Assembly (NCBI GenBank): GCA_025499625.1
Contig: JAFMVD010000046.1
Span: 1-47,459 of the forward strand
Source: Carboxylicivirga fragile
GTDB lineage: Bacteria > Bacteroidota > Bacteroidia > Bacteroidales > Marinilabiliaceae
Length of the DNA stretch: 47,459 bases
Direction: 5' to 3'
The notes under the pieces were generated by a model. That model saw only the letters and a program-made list of their open reading frames with translations. It had not been told where the DNA came from and did no database searches. A program made the translations under genes and the position numbers. Below, in pieces: positions 1 through 9,877 of the stretch (its first letter is position 1; every line of letters starts with the position of its first letter).

Positions 1-12
1 GGGGTCTAATTT

Positions 13-45
13 GAAATAAAAAACCAAACGCCCAATAAATGGGCG
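13..45 (-). terminator. Rho-independent terminator, minus strand
   Basis: Read on the minus strand, CGCCCA and TGGGCG (29-45) form a 6-bp GC-rich stem with a 5-nt loop, followed by a T-rich run (13-28). It lies behind the broken gene at 161-701 and probably ends its transcript. A second small hairpin, CCGAC-TTTA-GTCGG at 70-83, lies between. Confidence 0.6.
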
Positions 46-157
46 CTGTAGAAGAGAATTTTATGAATCCCGACTTTAGTCGGTTAATAGTGATTTTCAT
101 AATAAACCACAGCCTTAATCTGGTTCTATTACGTTTTATTATAATCCGTTAATTCTT

Positions 158-202
158 GATTTACTTAGACAAGATATTATAAATCTCTTGTCTAAGTAAA
201 TC
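158..202. repeat. 17-bp perfect inverted repeat over the stop codon of the broken gene
   Basis: GATTTACTTAGACAAGA (158-174) is repeated exactly, inverted, at 186-202 around an 11-nt AT-rich loop. The left arm contains the stop codon of the downstream reading frame of the minus-strand gene, and the right arm lies within its last codons. No T-run follows on either strand, so it is not a textbook terminator. It could be an mRNA 3'-end hairpin or the scar of an inverted duplication. Confidence 0.85.
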
Positions 203-701
203 ATTTCCGACAATTCTTTCAAAGTCCGAATCTGCTTCAAATATGGAAAGTAGTTTATCAATTACTTCTAAGTTCTTGTTTTCTATTTCTTCTTGCAAAG
301 CTTTTAATCTAAAGTAAAAGTGCTCGGCTGAGTTAAAGTTTAAAGTTGGTCTACTATGAATATTATTAGAAATACATACTGCTTCTTTTAGTCTTTTGTT
401 TAATAGATTTAAAAGATTTAATCCAATAAATAATTCCCCAATTAATTAAACCAAGAGCCCAATATACTGGATATTTAAGCCCTAAATAAAAAGTATTGAA
501 TCCGTCAACCACACCGTTGTTCTGATTTATACTATTCACCTCTAGTATTGATGAGAAATATGGAAATAAAAATAGGTAAGAAGGAAATGCTAAATTTTTA
601 ACAATTGAACTAAATCTTGATTCTTTTATCCTAGTTAAGGATAAGATGTTTGCTAATAAAGTTATAGCAATTATTAAAATGTCATATTTACCCAACAGCA
701 T
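161..701 (-). pseudogene. Frameshifted small membrane protein of unknown function
   Basis: An open frame from 701 down to 366 encodes 111 residues with a hydrophobic N-terminus (residues 8-22) and further hydrophobic stretches near 40-50 and 77-95. It ends at a TAA at 366. A second minus frame, open from about 446 down to a TAA at 161, continues with protein-like sequence (for example NKRLKEAV, then FNSAEHFYFRLKALQEE and FEADSDFERIVG). It has no start codon of its own. The simplest reading is one gene of about 175-180 codons broken by a one-base insertion in 369-446, where short A-runs occur. A sequencing error or two overlapping genes are alternatives. I do not recognise the family. Confidence 0.55.
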
Positions 702-870
702 TCCTTATTTTTTATACAATTGTTCTTGTTTAGAGGGTTGTAATTAGTAGACCAATCACAGATGCTTAAAAAATCCTTTTAGAGATCCTATTTCTCAAGC
801 CAGTACTAAAATAGTGTTTTTAGTTAGACAGATGGATTTATGGTGAGGAATTTTTACAATGGAAATTTTT

Positions 871-910
871 GTACAAAAAACGCTTCTCCCGATTTCTCAA
901 GAGAAGCGTT
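871..910 (-). terminator. gdhA terminator
   Basis: A 10-bp perfect stem, AACGCTTCTC (879-888) with GAGAAGCGTT (901-910), has a 12-nt loop. On the minus strand it runs straight into a T-run (874-880). It lies about 60 bases behind the gdhA stop codon. Confidence 0.85.
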
Positions 911-967
911 ACTCGTTAATTTACCTGTTTTCTAGTTTTCTAAAAGTCTATTATCTAATCTAATAAA

Positions 968-2332
<1,365 letters not shown>

Positions 2333-2456
2333 TTAAAATTGATTTGTTAACTGAGTTTTATATTGAGTAATCTAAATTCTGATACTACAAACACATTATT
2401 TCTCAAGCGTAATTATCAACCAACTAGCACATAGGTTTCATCCCCCAATTACAAAG

Positions 2457-2464
2457 AAAAGTTA
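2457..2464 (-). promoter_or_regulatory. Possible gdhA -7 box
   Basis: On the minus strand TAACTTTT matches seven of eight positions of the Bacteroidota -7 consensus TAnnTTTG. It implies a leader of about 130 nt in front of gdhA. No clear -33 TTTG is seen; that region overlaps the dyad at 2473-2497. Confidence 0.25.
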
Positions 2465-2472
2465 AGTAAATA

Positions 2473-2497
2473 CTTATAAAGAATCCATCTTTATAAG
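2473..2497. promoter_or_regulatory. 10-bp perfect dyad in the gdhA / receiver-operon divergent region
   Basis: CTTATAAAGA (2473-2482) and TCTTTATAAG (2488-2497) form a perfect inverted repeat with a 5-nt spacer, the geometry expected for a dimeric regulator. It lies between possible back-to-back promoters for gdhA and the gene at 2564. The regulator is unknown. Confidence 0.5.
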
Positions 2498-2536
2498 ACG
2501 AAAAAATACATCTTATTTTATTAAACGTTTTTTCGT
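2498..2536. promoter_or_regulatory. Second dyad, ACGAAAAAA / TTTTTTCGT
   Basis: ACGAAAAAA (2498-2506) is matched exactly and inverted by TTTTTTCGT (2528-2536), 21 nt apart and directly next to the first dyad. It borders the possible -7 box of the downstream operon (TATCTTTT, 2536-2543). It may be an operator or AT-rich chance pairing. Confidence 0.35.
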
Positions 2537-2543
2537 ATCTTTT
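2536..2543 (+). promoter_or_regulatory. Possible -7 box of the receiver/ATP-grasp operon
   Basis: TATCTTTT matches seven of eight positions of TAnnTTTG and lies 20 bases before the start codon at 2564, so the leader would be very short. A -33 TTTG is not obvious; TTTTA at 2516-2520 is the nearest candidate. Confidence 0.3.
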
Positions 2544-2563
2544 TATCATTAAACTAAGCTTCT

Positions 2564-5500
2564 ATGCAAAAGGATTGGCGCAATTTAAGTGGGATGAATT
2601 CCAATAATTCAGCTTTGGTATTGGATGTGCTAAACGACTTGCAAAATATTCTTCTGCAAGAGAATCCCATTGATGAAACACTGGAAGAAGTTTTAGAGAT
2701 ATTACCCAAGGGTTTAAGTCAACCTGAGTTGATATGTGCGCGTATTAAATATCGTAATTTTGTCTTTTGTACCGATAATTTTAAAGAAACCATTTGGGGT
2801 TTGACCGAACGATTTACTACAATTGATGACGAAAAAGGTGTCATTGATCTATTCTATATTAGTGAGCAGGACGAACGTGATGAAGGGCCTTTCTTGAGGA
2901 GCGAACGATTATTGATATATCAGGTCGTACGTATCTTAGCTGGATACATCAATCGCATAGTAGGCGAGCGAAACCATTCCGAATCATTGGAACGGTTGAA
3001 GGAGTTATCGACTATTAACAGAACGACCCGCATTATTAACCAAGGGAAAACAATAGATGATGTTTTGCAACAAATAGCTTTTGTATTGCCATCGGGTTGG
3101 CAATATCCTGAGTTTGCTGTTGCACGAATAGCGTATGGCGACAAAGCTTTTTGTAGCGAATATTTTAATGAGTCGGTTTGGGTGCAAACACAACGCTTTC
3201 AAACCAGCGATGGTACAATGGGTTCCATTGATGTGTATTATACGCGCGATTTTTCCTATTTTTCAGGCGATCCCTTCTTAAACGAAGAAAGGGATTTGTT
3301 AATGAACATTACTCGTTTGGTTACTGATTTCATAAATACTCAATTGGCACAAGATGAGAAGATGGAGCGGCAGGAGCGGGTGAAGGAGTTGAAAACCATC
3401 AATGAAACATCGCGTGTGATTGGCTTGCAGATGCCAATTGCCTACACCTTAAGTCATATTGCTGAGCTCATACCTAAAGGCATGCAACACCCTGAATATT
3501 CTGTGGCTCGTATTGCTTTTAACGAGGATGAATACATCAGTCCCAGTTTTGTTGAAACACCTTGGTTGCTGCGTCATAAGTTTGAGACCATCAATGGCAA
3601 GCAAGGTACCATCGAAATATTCTATCTAAAGGAACTTGCCAAAACACAGGAAGAGCTTTTTTTGAATGAGGAAAACGATTTGATAGCCAATATTGGAAAC
3701 CTGGTGGTTGGTTATTTGAATAGCATGGAGGCTCGCCAGTTGATGGATAAGGTAAGGCGACCTTTAACGGAGTTACATCAGCCTAAAAAAAGTAGTGAGC
3801 AAGCAGCAAGTGCGAAACAAAGTAAACATTTGCTGCAGAATTTTATGCACAAGAATAATGCAGCACGCGATATTTATCACGATTTAATGCCCTTTAGAGT
3901 GAAAGAGATATTGCTGGTTGCCAACCTTTACGATGCCTATGCTATCGAGAATGAAGGCCGTTTTACCGAGCAGGTGATGGGTGGTTTTCATCAGTTACAC
4001 TTATCATCATTGCCCCGTGTAACAGGAGTTACCACCTATGAGGAAGCCATCGAAAAATTAAATGAGAAGCATTTTGATTTGATTATTGTGATGGTCGGAG
4101 TTGAGAAGAAGTCCCCACTTAATTTAAGTAAGATGGTGAAGAAGGAGTTTCCTTACATTCCTATTTTCATGCTCTTAAACAATGATAAGGATATTCCATA
4201 TTTTCAGGCCAGGCAGCGGGAACTTGGTGTTTTAGATGAGTTATTTGTTTGGAATGGCGATCCAAAAGTGTTTTCATCCATGGTGTTCCATTTGGAGGAT
4301 AAGGTAAATGTAGAGAATGATACGGAGATTGGTTTGGCTCGGGTCATCCTATTGGTTGAAGACTCTGTCCGTTATTATTCAAAGTACATGCCGCTGCTTT
4401 ATGCCAGTGTACTTGAACAAACGCATCGTCTGATTGACGATGTACAGGGCGATGAGTTGTATGCGGTATTGCGTTTGCGTGCGCGACCAAAGGTATTATT
4501 AGCCCGTAATTATGAGGAGGCACTTGATATATTTAAAAAGTACAAAGACTATTTGCTGTGTTTAATATCCGATGTGGAGTTTTCGCAGAATGGTATTATG
4601 AATGCTAATGCAGGCTTTGAGCTGGTTAACTATGCCAAGGAGCAAATAAAGGATTTACCAGTTATTTTGCAGAGTTCTAAAATTGAGTATTCGCAGGATG
4701 CCTACGAGCTGAAAACCGTCTTCATCAACAAGTACAGCGATAGTTTAATTCAGGATATAAAAACTTTTATAAGTCATTATCTAGGTTTTGGTAATTTTGT
4801 TTATAAAGATGCCAATGGTCGTAATATTGCCATTGCACGAAACCTTAAGGAGTTTGAGCAGAACCTACGTAAGGTGCCTATCCAGTCCATTGTTTATCAT
4901 GCTAAGAAAAACCATTTCTCACTGTGGTTAATGGCACGTGGAGAAATAAAGATTGCGAAAATGATTGCGCCTTATCGCATTACTGATTTCGAAAATGCAG
5001 AGGAAATCAGAAGCTATCTTCTAAATATTGTTAGAAGTCACCGCGAGGAGAAGAGTCAGGGCAAGGTGATTGATTTTGATGAGGTGGATACTGTTGACGA
5101 CAGTAATATCATAAGTTTATCTGGTGGTTCGCTGGGTGGTAAAGGGCGTGGATTATCTTTTATCAACACACTCTTATATAATTTCGATTTTGCCAATCAC
5201 GTGCCGGGTATCAACATACATACACCCCGCACAACGGTTATTGGCACCGATGAATTTGAGTTATTCATGGAGCGTAATAACTTTCACGAATTGGTTTTTC
5301 GTGAGTTGAGCTACCATCAAATTAAGAAGATGTTTCTTGCGGGTGAATTATCGCAATCGTTGGTTTATCGCTTGAAACGTCTGTTGACCATTTTTACTTC
5401 GCCCATAGCGGTGCGTTCATCTGGTTTATTGGAGGATAGTCAGAAACAGCCTTTTGCAGGTGTATTCGAAACGTATATTCTTCCCAATAACCATAAGAAT

Positions 5501-6793
5501 GCCGAAAAACGATTGAAGCAATTGTGTGAGGCTGTCAAGTTGGTATTTGCATCCGTTTTTAGTGAAACGGCCAGAGCTTTTACCGAGGCTGTTGACTTTA
5601 AGATTGAAGAAGAGAAGATGGCGGTGGTGATACAAGAAGCGGTTGGTCAGAAGCACGACAATGTGTTTTATCCGCACATTAGTGGAGTGGCTCAATCTTA
5701 CAATTACTACTCTTTTGGTCACATGAATCCCGAAGATGGTTTTGCCGTGTTAGCATTGGGTTTTGGTAAGTATGTGGTAGACGGTGAAAAAGTGCTACGT
5801 TTTTGTCCTATTTATCCTGACTTGGAGAATAACTCGGCCAAGGATCAGTTGAAGAATTCGCAAACCGAGTTTATAGCGGTTGATTTAAATAAGCAGGATC
5901 TAAACCTATTGGAAGGAGATACGGCTGGTTTGGTTCGCCTCGATTGCATGGATGCAGAGATGCACGGAACACTTAGGCATCTGGCTTCGGTCTATAATCC
6001 CGATAACCAAACTATTCAGCCCGGTTTGGAGCAGGCGGGTCCACGAATCCTTAATTTTGCCGATATTCTTAAGTATAACTACGTACCTTTAGCCAAGACT
6101 ATAGAAGTGGTGTTGGATGTGGTGAAGGAAGCAATGGGCTCGCCAGTTGAGATAGAATTTGCAGTTGACTTAAAAAATGATAGTAAAGGAAGAGCTACCT
6201 TTTATTTGCTGCAAATAAAGCCCTTGTTGGGTGGTTCTCAGAACTATTCAATCAATAGTAGTAGCATCGATGAGGACAAAGTGATTCTAAAATCATTGCA
6301 AAGTATGGGCAATGGCAAGAACAAAACCATCAGTGACATTATTTATATAGATGTAGATCGTTTTGATAAAGCACAAACGCGTGCGATGGCAGCTGAAATT
6401 GAACAGCTCAATACAAAGATGAAGGCGCAGAATCGACGTTATATACTAATAGGACCAGGTAGATGGGGCACACGTGATCCGTGGATTGGAATTCCGGTAG
6501 CCTGGCCAAGTATATCGCATGCGCAAATGATTGTAGAAACCGATTTACAAGGGTTCCCACTGGAAGCATCCGGAGGTTCCCATTTCTTTCATAATGTTAC
6601 ATCTATGCAGGTGGGTTATTGTTCGGTTCAACAGGGTGTGAAGGAAGCAAAGGTGGATTGGGAAGTATTGGATCAACAAGAAGTGGTTGAACAAACAAGT
6701 TTCTTTAAACATATTCGTTTTAAGAAACCTTTGGTGATAAGAATGGATGGCCGCAGACGTAAGGCCATTGTTACATACAACGAAGAGCAATAG
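2564..6793 (+). CDS. Triple sensor module - pseudoreceiver - receiver - PEP/pyruvate-binding (PPDK_N) protein
   Basis: A 1409-residue cytoplasmic protein. Residues about 21-130, 141-262 and 271-390 are three copies of one sensor-like module (P-G-x-Q-x-P-E, then ARI, then F-L-x-x-E-R/N). After a polar linker, 446-585 is a receiver fold with Met510 in place of the phosphoacceptor Asp. Residues 593-740 form a second receiver with the expected residues (E599/D600, D670, S704, K723) and an insertion after its first helix. Residues about 852-1222 are the ATP-grasp domain of PEP synthase and PPDK (GGSLGGKGRG 854-863, AVRSSG around R951, FYLLQIKPL 1213-1221). A tail holds GPGRWG (1297) and GSHFF (H1340). 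The phosphohistidine swivel domain and the PEP/pyruvate barrel are absent, so it is not a complete PEP synthase. A regulatory phosphotransferase is inferred. It is the first gene of a three-gene operon. Confidence 0.85.
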   Translation: MQKDWRNLSGMNSNNSALVLDVLNDLQNILLQENPIDETLEEVLEILPKGLSQPELICARIKYRNFVFCTDNFKETIWGLTERFTTIDDEKGVIDLFYISEQDERDEGPFLRSERLLIYQVVRILAGYINRIVGERNHSESLERLKELSTINRTTRIINQGKTIDDVLQQIAFVLPSGWQYPEFAVARIAYGDKAFCSEYFNESVWVQTQRFQTSDGTMGSIDVYYTRDFSYFSGDPFLNEERDLLMNITRLVTDFINTQLAQDEKMERQERVKELKTINETSRVIGLQMPIAYTLSHIAELIPKGMQHPEYSVARIAFNEDEYISPSFVETPWLLRHKFETINGKQGTIEIFYLKELAKTQEELFLNEENDLIANIGNLVVGYLNSMEARQLMDKVRRPLTELHQPKKSSEQAASAKQSKHLLQNFMHKNNAARDIYHDLMPFRVKEILLVANLYDAYAIENEGRFTEQVMGGFHQLHLSSLPRVTGVTTYEEAIEKLNEKHFDLIIVMVGVEKKSPLNLSKMVKKEFPYIPIFMLLNNDKDIPYFQARQRELGVLDELFVWNGDPKVFSSMVFHLEDKVNVENDTEIGLARVILLVEDSVRYYSKYMPLLYASVLEQTHRLIDDVQGDELYAVLRLRARPKVLLARNYEEALDIFKKYKDYLLCLISDVEFSQNGIMNANAGFELVNYAKEQIKDLPVILQSSKIEYSQDAYELKTVFINKYSDSLIQDIKTFISHYLGFGNFVYKDANGRNIAIARNLKEFEQNLRKVPIQSIVYHAKKNHFSLWLMARGEIKIAKMIAPYRITDFENAEEIRSYLLNIVRSHREEKSQGKVIDFDEVDTVDDSNIISLSGGSLGGKGRGLSFINTLLYNFDFANHVPGINIHTPRTTVIGTDEFELFMERNNFHELVFRELSYHQIKKMFLAGELSQSLVYRLKRLLTIFTSPIAVRSSGLLEDSQKQPFAGVFETYILPNNHKNAEKRLKQLCEAVKLVFASVFSETARAFTEAVDFKIEEEKMAVVIQEAVGQKHDNVFYPHISGVAQSYNYYSFGHMNPEDGFAVLALGFGKYVVDGEKVLRFCPIYPDLENNSAKDQLKNSQTEFIAVDLNKQDLNLLEGDTAGLVRLDCMDAEMHGTLRHLASVYNPDNQTIQPGLEQAGPRILNFADILKYNYVPLAKTIEVVLDVVKEAMGSPVEIEFAVDLKNDSKGRATFYLLQIKPLLGGSQNYSINSSSIDEDKVILKSLQSMGNGKNKTISDIIYIDVDRFDKAQTRAMAAEIEQLNTKMKAQNRRYILIGPGRWGTRDPWIGIPVAWPSISHAQMIVETDLQGFPLEASGGSHFFHNVTSMQVGYCSVQQGVKEAKVDWEVLDQQEVVEQTSFFKHIRFKKPLVIRMDGRRRKAIVTYNEEQ

Positions 6794-6850
6794 TGTGAGA
6801 ATTGGAATGAAATTAAAGTGAAGCTTGCTCTTGAGATTTGAAGATAGAAT

Positions 6851-9841
6851 ATGGATAAAGAAATTATAGACTTTAGGCAGACGAATTTTTTTGCAGAAAC
6901 ACAGTTTAATCGTTTGATGCAACGACGCATTCATAAGGTGCTACTTATTTGTAGTGGTTACGATGCCTTTATGTTGGATGAGGATGGTCGCATCGACGAG
7001 CAGATATTTAATGAGTATGTGTCTTTGAACTTGCGTTATCCGCCTCAATTTATCCAGGTGAAGTCGGCCGAAGAAGCTTTTCAGGTGCTTGAAGAAGAAA
7101 ATATTGATCTTATTATTACCATGCTTAGTGTGGGCGGAATGGATCCCTTTTTGATGGCCAAGGAAGTAAAGCAAAGTAATAGTAGCATACCAATTGTGGT
7201 ACTTACGCCTTTTTCGCGCGAAGTATCCATGCGTATGCGAAAAGAGGATACCAGTGCCATTGATTATATTTTTTGTTGGTTGGGTAATGCCGACATCATG
7301 CTTGCCATTATTAAATTGATCGAGGATGAAATGAATGTGGCGCATGATGTGGCTGAGGTTGGTGTGCAAAGTATCCTTTTGATTGAGGATTCGGTGCGTT
7401 TCTACTCGAGTTACCTGCCCTTGATTTATCGTATCATATTAAAGCAAGCTAAGATGTTCATGGACGAAGGTCTGAATGAGCACCAGAAGATGATGCGCAT
7501 GCGTGGGCGACCAAAAATATTATTGGCCCGTACTTATGAGGAGGCTATTGATTTGTACGAAAAGTACGAGGATAATTTACTTGGTATTATTTCAGATGTG
7601 TCGTACGACAAAGAAGGAAAAAAAGATACGGAAGCAGGTATTAAGCTGGCTCGAATGGTGAAGAAGCGTAACCCGTACATGCCCTTTTTATTACAGTCAT
7701 CAAACCGTAGTTTAGAGACTGTTGCAAAAGAGTTGAAGGTGGGTTTTGTATACAAGCATTCGTCCTCTTTATTACGTCGTCTAAAGGAGTTTATCAATAC
7801 CTATATGGCCTTTGGCGATTTTATCTTCATCGATCCCACTACAGGACATGAGGTAGGGCGGGTAAGTAACCTTAAGGAATTACAAGAGCGTTTGTTTCAA
7901 ATACCTGACGAGTCCTTGTTTTACCATTTTAAGCGCGATCATATTTCCAAGTGGCTTAATGCACGTGCCCTATTTGCTGTGGCCATGGTTGTGAAATACC
8001 TCAAGGTTGAAGATTTTGGTGATTTAGATTCTACCAAGCACTTTCTGTTTGATACCATAGCTAACTTTCGTTACAGTAAAGGAAAGGGAATCATTGCCAA
8101 GTTTTACCGCGATAAATTCGATGAGTATTTAACTTTTACCCGCATTGGCGATGGTACCATTGGCGGTAAAGCTCGTGGTTTGGCTTTTTTAAATCTATTG
8201 ATTAAGAAACATCCTGAACTTAATTCGTTTAAAGATGTGGTGGTGACCATTCCCCGCACAGTTGTGCTTAGTACGGATATATTTGATGAGTTCATGGAAT
8301 TTAACAAGCTATATCCCATTGCACTTTCCGAAGCATCGGATGAGGAAATAATGGAAGCCTTTGTGGCTGCTCATTTGCCCGAGCGAATCCACGGTGATAT
8401 GTTTAAGTTCATGTCCATTGTAAAAGGGCCTATCGCCATTCGTTCGTCCAGCGTTTTGGAAGATAGCCACTATCAGCCCTTTGCTGGAATTTACTCCACC
8501 TACATGATACCCAAGGGGCCAGACGAAAGTGTGGTGCTTACCCAATTGTGTGATGCTATCAAATGTGTTTATGCATCTGCTTTTTTCAATTCGAGTAAGC
8601 GATACATGGAGGCTACCATGAATGTAATTGATGAGGAGCGCATGGGTATTGTGCTTCAAGAAGTAGTTGGGCAGCAGCATGGCGATTTGTTTTATCCAAC
8701 ATTTTCGGGAGTAGGACGATCAGTCAATTTCTATCCGATTGAACCTGAAAAAGCAGAGGATGGGACTGTTAATGTGGCAATGGGCTTGGGTAAGCACATT
8801 GTTGAGGGTGGCGTATCGTTGCGCTTCTCACCTAAGTATCCTCAAAAAATATTACAATTATCGAGTACCGATATGGCTGTGCGCGAGACACAGAAAGAAT
8901 TCTTTGCGCTCGATTTAAATGCAGATAGCTTTCATGCTGATATTAATGACTCGGTAAATATTAAAAAACTGAGTCTGAAAGTAGCAGAGGAGCATGGCAC
9001 TTTGAGGTGGCTTGGTTCGGTTTACGATTACAATAATCACATGATTCGCGATGGCTTAATGGCTAAAGGGTTACGCTTGGTTACTTTTGCGAATGTATTA
9101 AAGTACGATGCTTTTCCACTGGCTGATATAATGAAGCAAGTACTTGAGTTGGGTGAGCGTGAAATGAATCAGCCGGTTGAGGTGGAGTTTGCTGTTGATT
9201 TACAACCTAAACCAGGACACTTGCCTGTTTTTTACCTCTTGCAGATCAGACCTATTGTAGATAGTAAAGAAACCATATCGGAGAAGTTGGAAGAGGTAGT
9301 ACCAGAAGAAACATTGATTTATTCCAAATCGGCCTTGGGCAACGGAATTATCAATGATGTAAAAGATGTCATTTACATTAAGGAGGAAAATTTCAATCCG
9401 GCTAATAATCCCAAGTTGTTGCCGATTATTGAAAAATTGAATGAGCCCTTCCATAAAAATAATCAATCGTATGTTTTGATTGGACCGGGTCGTTGGGGTT
9501 CGCAGGATCCATGGTTAGGTGTGCCCGTTAAGTGGACGCAGATTTCGGCTGCAAGGGTAATTGTTGAAATGGGGCTTGAGAATTATCGCGTTGATCCGAG
9601 CCAGGGAACACATTTCTTTCAGAATTTGACGAGTTTGAGAGTGGCTTATTTAACGGTTACGCCGTCCATTGGTGATGGTTATGTTGATATGCCTTATTTA
9701 AATTCGCTATCAGCTGTTTACGAAGATGAGTTTATTCGACATGTGCAATTACCTAACGAAGGTGTGATAAAGGTGGATGGACAAAAGGGTATAGGTGTGG
9801 TGTTGCCACCTGTTATCGATGATGCTGAGTTAAACGAATAG
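6851..9841 (+). CDS. Pseudoreceiver - receiver - PEP/pyruvate-binding (PPDK_N) protein
   Basis: A 996-residue paralogue of the preceding gene without its sensor modules. Residues 28-160 are a receiver-like fold in which the DLII-x-D motif reads DLIITM, so Met91 replaces the phosphoacceptor. Residues 173-320 are a receiver with E179/D180, D249, S283 and K302 intact. The ATP-grasp domain spans about 433-802 (GDGTIGGKARG, AIRSSS at R531, FYLLQIRPI). The tail has GPGRWG (878-883) and SQGTHFFQN (H921). As in its neighbour there is no swivel histidine domain or PEP barrel. Such proteins are often annotated PEP synthase in Bacteroidia, but that activity is not supported by the domains. It starts 57 bases after the first gene and is followed 36 bases later by the GDH-like gene, so co-transcription is likely. 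Confidence 0.85.
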   Translation: MDKEIIDFRQTNFFAETQFNRLMQRRIHKVLLICSGYDAFMLDEDGRIDEQIFNEYVSLNLRYPPQFIQVKSAEEAFQVLEEENIDLIITMLSVGGMDPFLMAKEVKQSNSSIPIVVLTPFSREVSMRMRKEDTSAIDYIFCWLGNADIMLAIIKLIEDEMNVAHDVAEVGVQSILLIEDSVRFYSSYLPLIYRIILKQAKMFMDEGLNEHQKMMRMRGRPKILLARTYEEAIDLYEKYEDNLLGIISDVSYDKEGKKDTEAGIKLARMVKKRNPYMPFLLQSSNRSLETVAKELKVGFVYKHSSSLLRRLKEFINTYMAFGDFIFIDPTTGHEVGRVSNLKELQERLFQIPDESLFYHFKRDHISKWLNARALFAVAMVVKYLKVEDFGDLDSTKHFLFDTIANFRYSKGKGIIAKFYRDKFDEYLTFTRIGDGTIGGKARGLAFLNLLIKKHPELNSFKDVVVTIPRTVVLSTDIFDEFMEFNKLYPIALSEASDEEIMEAFVAAHLPERIHGDMFKFMSIVKGPIAIRSSSVLEDSHYQPFAGIYSTYMIPKGPDESVVLTQLCDAIKCVYASAFFNSSKRYMEATMNVIDEERMGIVLQEVVGQQHGDLFYPTFSGVGRSVNFYPIEPEKAEDGTVNVAMGLGKHIVEGGVSLRFSPKYPQKILQLSSTDMAVRETQKEFFALDLNADSFHADINDSVNIKKLSLKVAEEHGTLRWLGSVYDYNNHMIRDGLMAKGLRLVTFANVLKYDAFPLADIMKQVLELGEREMNQPVEVEFAVDLQPKPGHLPVFYLLQIRPIVDSKETISEKLEEVVPEETLIYSKSALGNGIINDVKDVIYIKEENFNPANNPKLLPIIEKLNEPFHKNNQSYVLIGPGRWGSQDPWLGVPVKWTQISAARVIVEMGLENYRVDPSQGTHFFQNLTSLRVAYLTVTPSIGDGYVDMPYLNSLSAVYEDEFIRHVQLPNEGVIKVDGQKGIGVVLPPVIDDAELNE

Positions 9842-9877
9842 AGAAACATTAGGATTTCGATCCACAAGATAGAGCTT

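Noticed and set aside
6509-6560. SHA tripeptide in the tail of the 1409-residue protein as a PEP-utiliser phosphohistidine motif
   Set aside because: The paralogue has ISAARV at the same place, and there is no TGG-type context before it, so it does not look like the swivel-domain histidine.
6545-6934. Minus-strand open frame at the junction of the two receiver/ATP-grasp genes
   Set aside because: It overlaps conserved coding sequence on the other strand and has no recognisable features.
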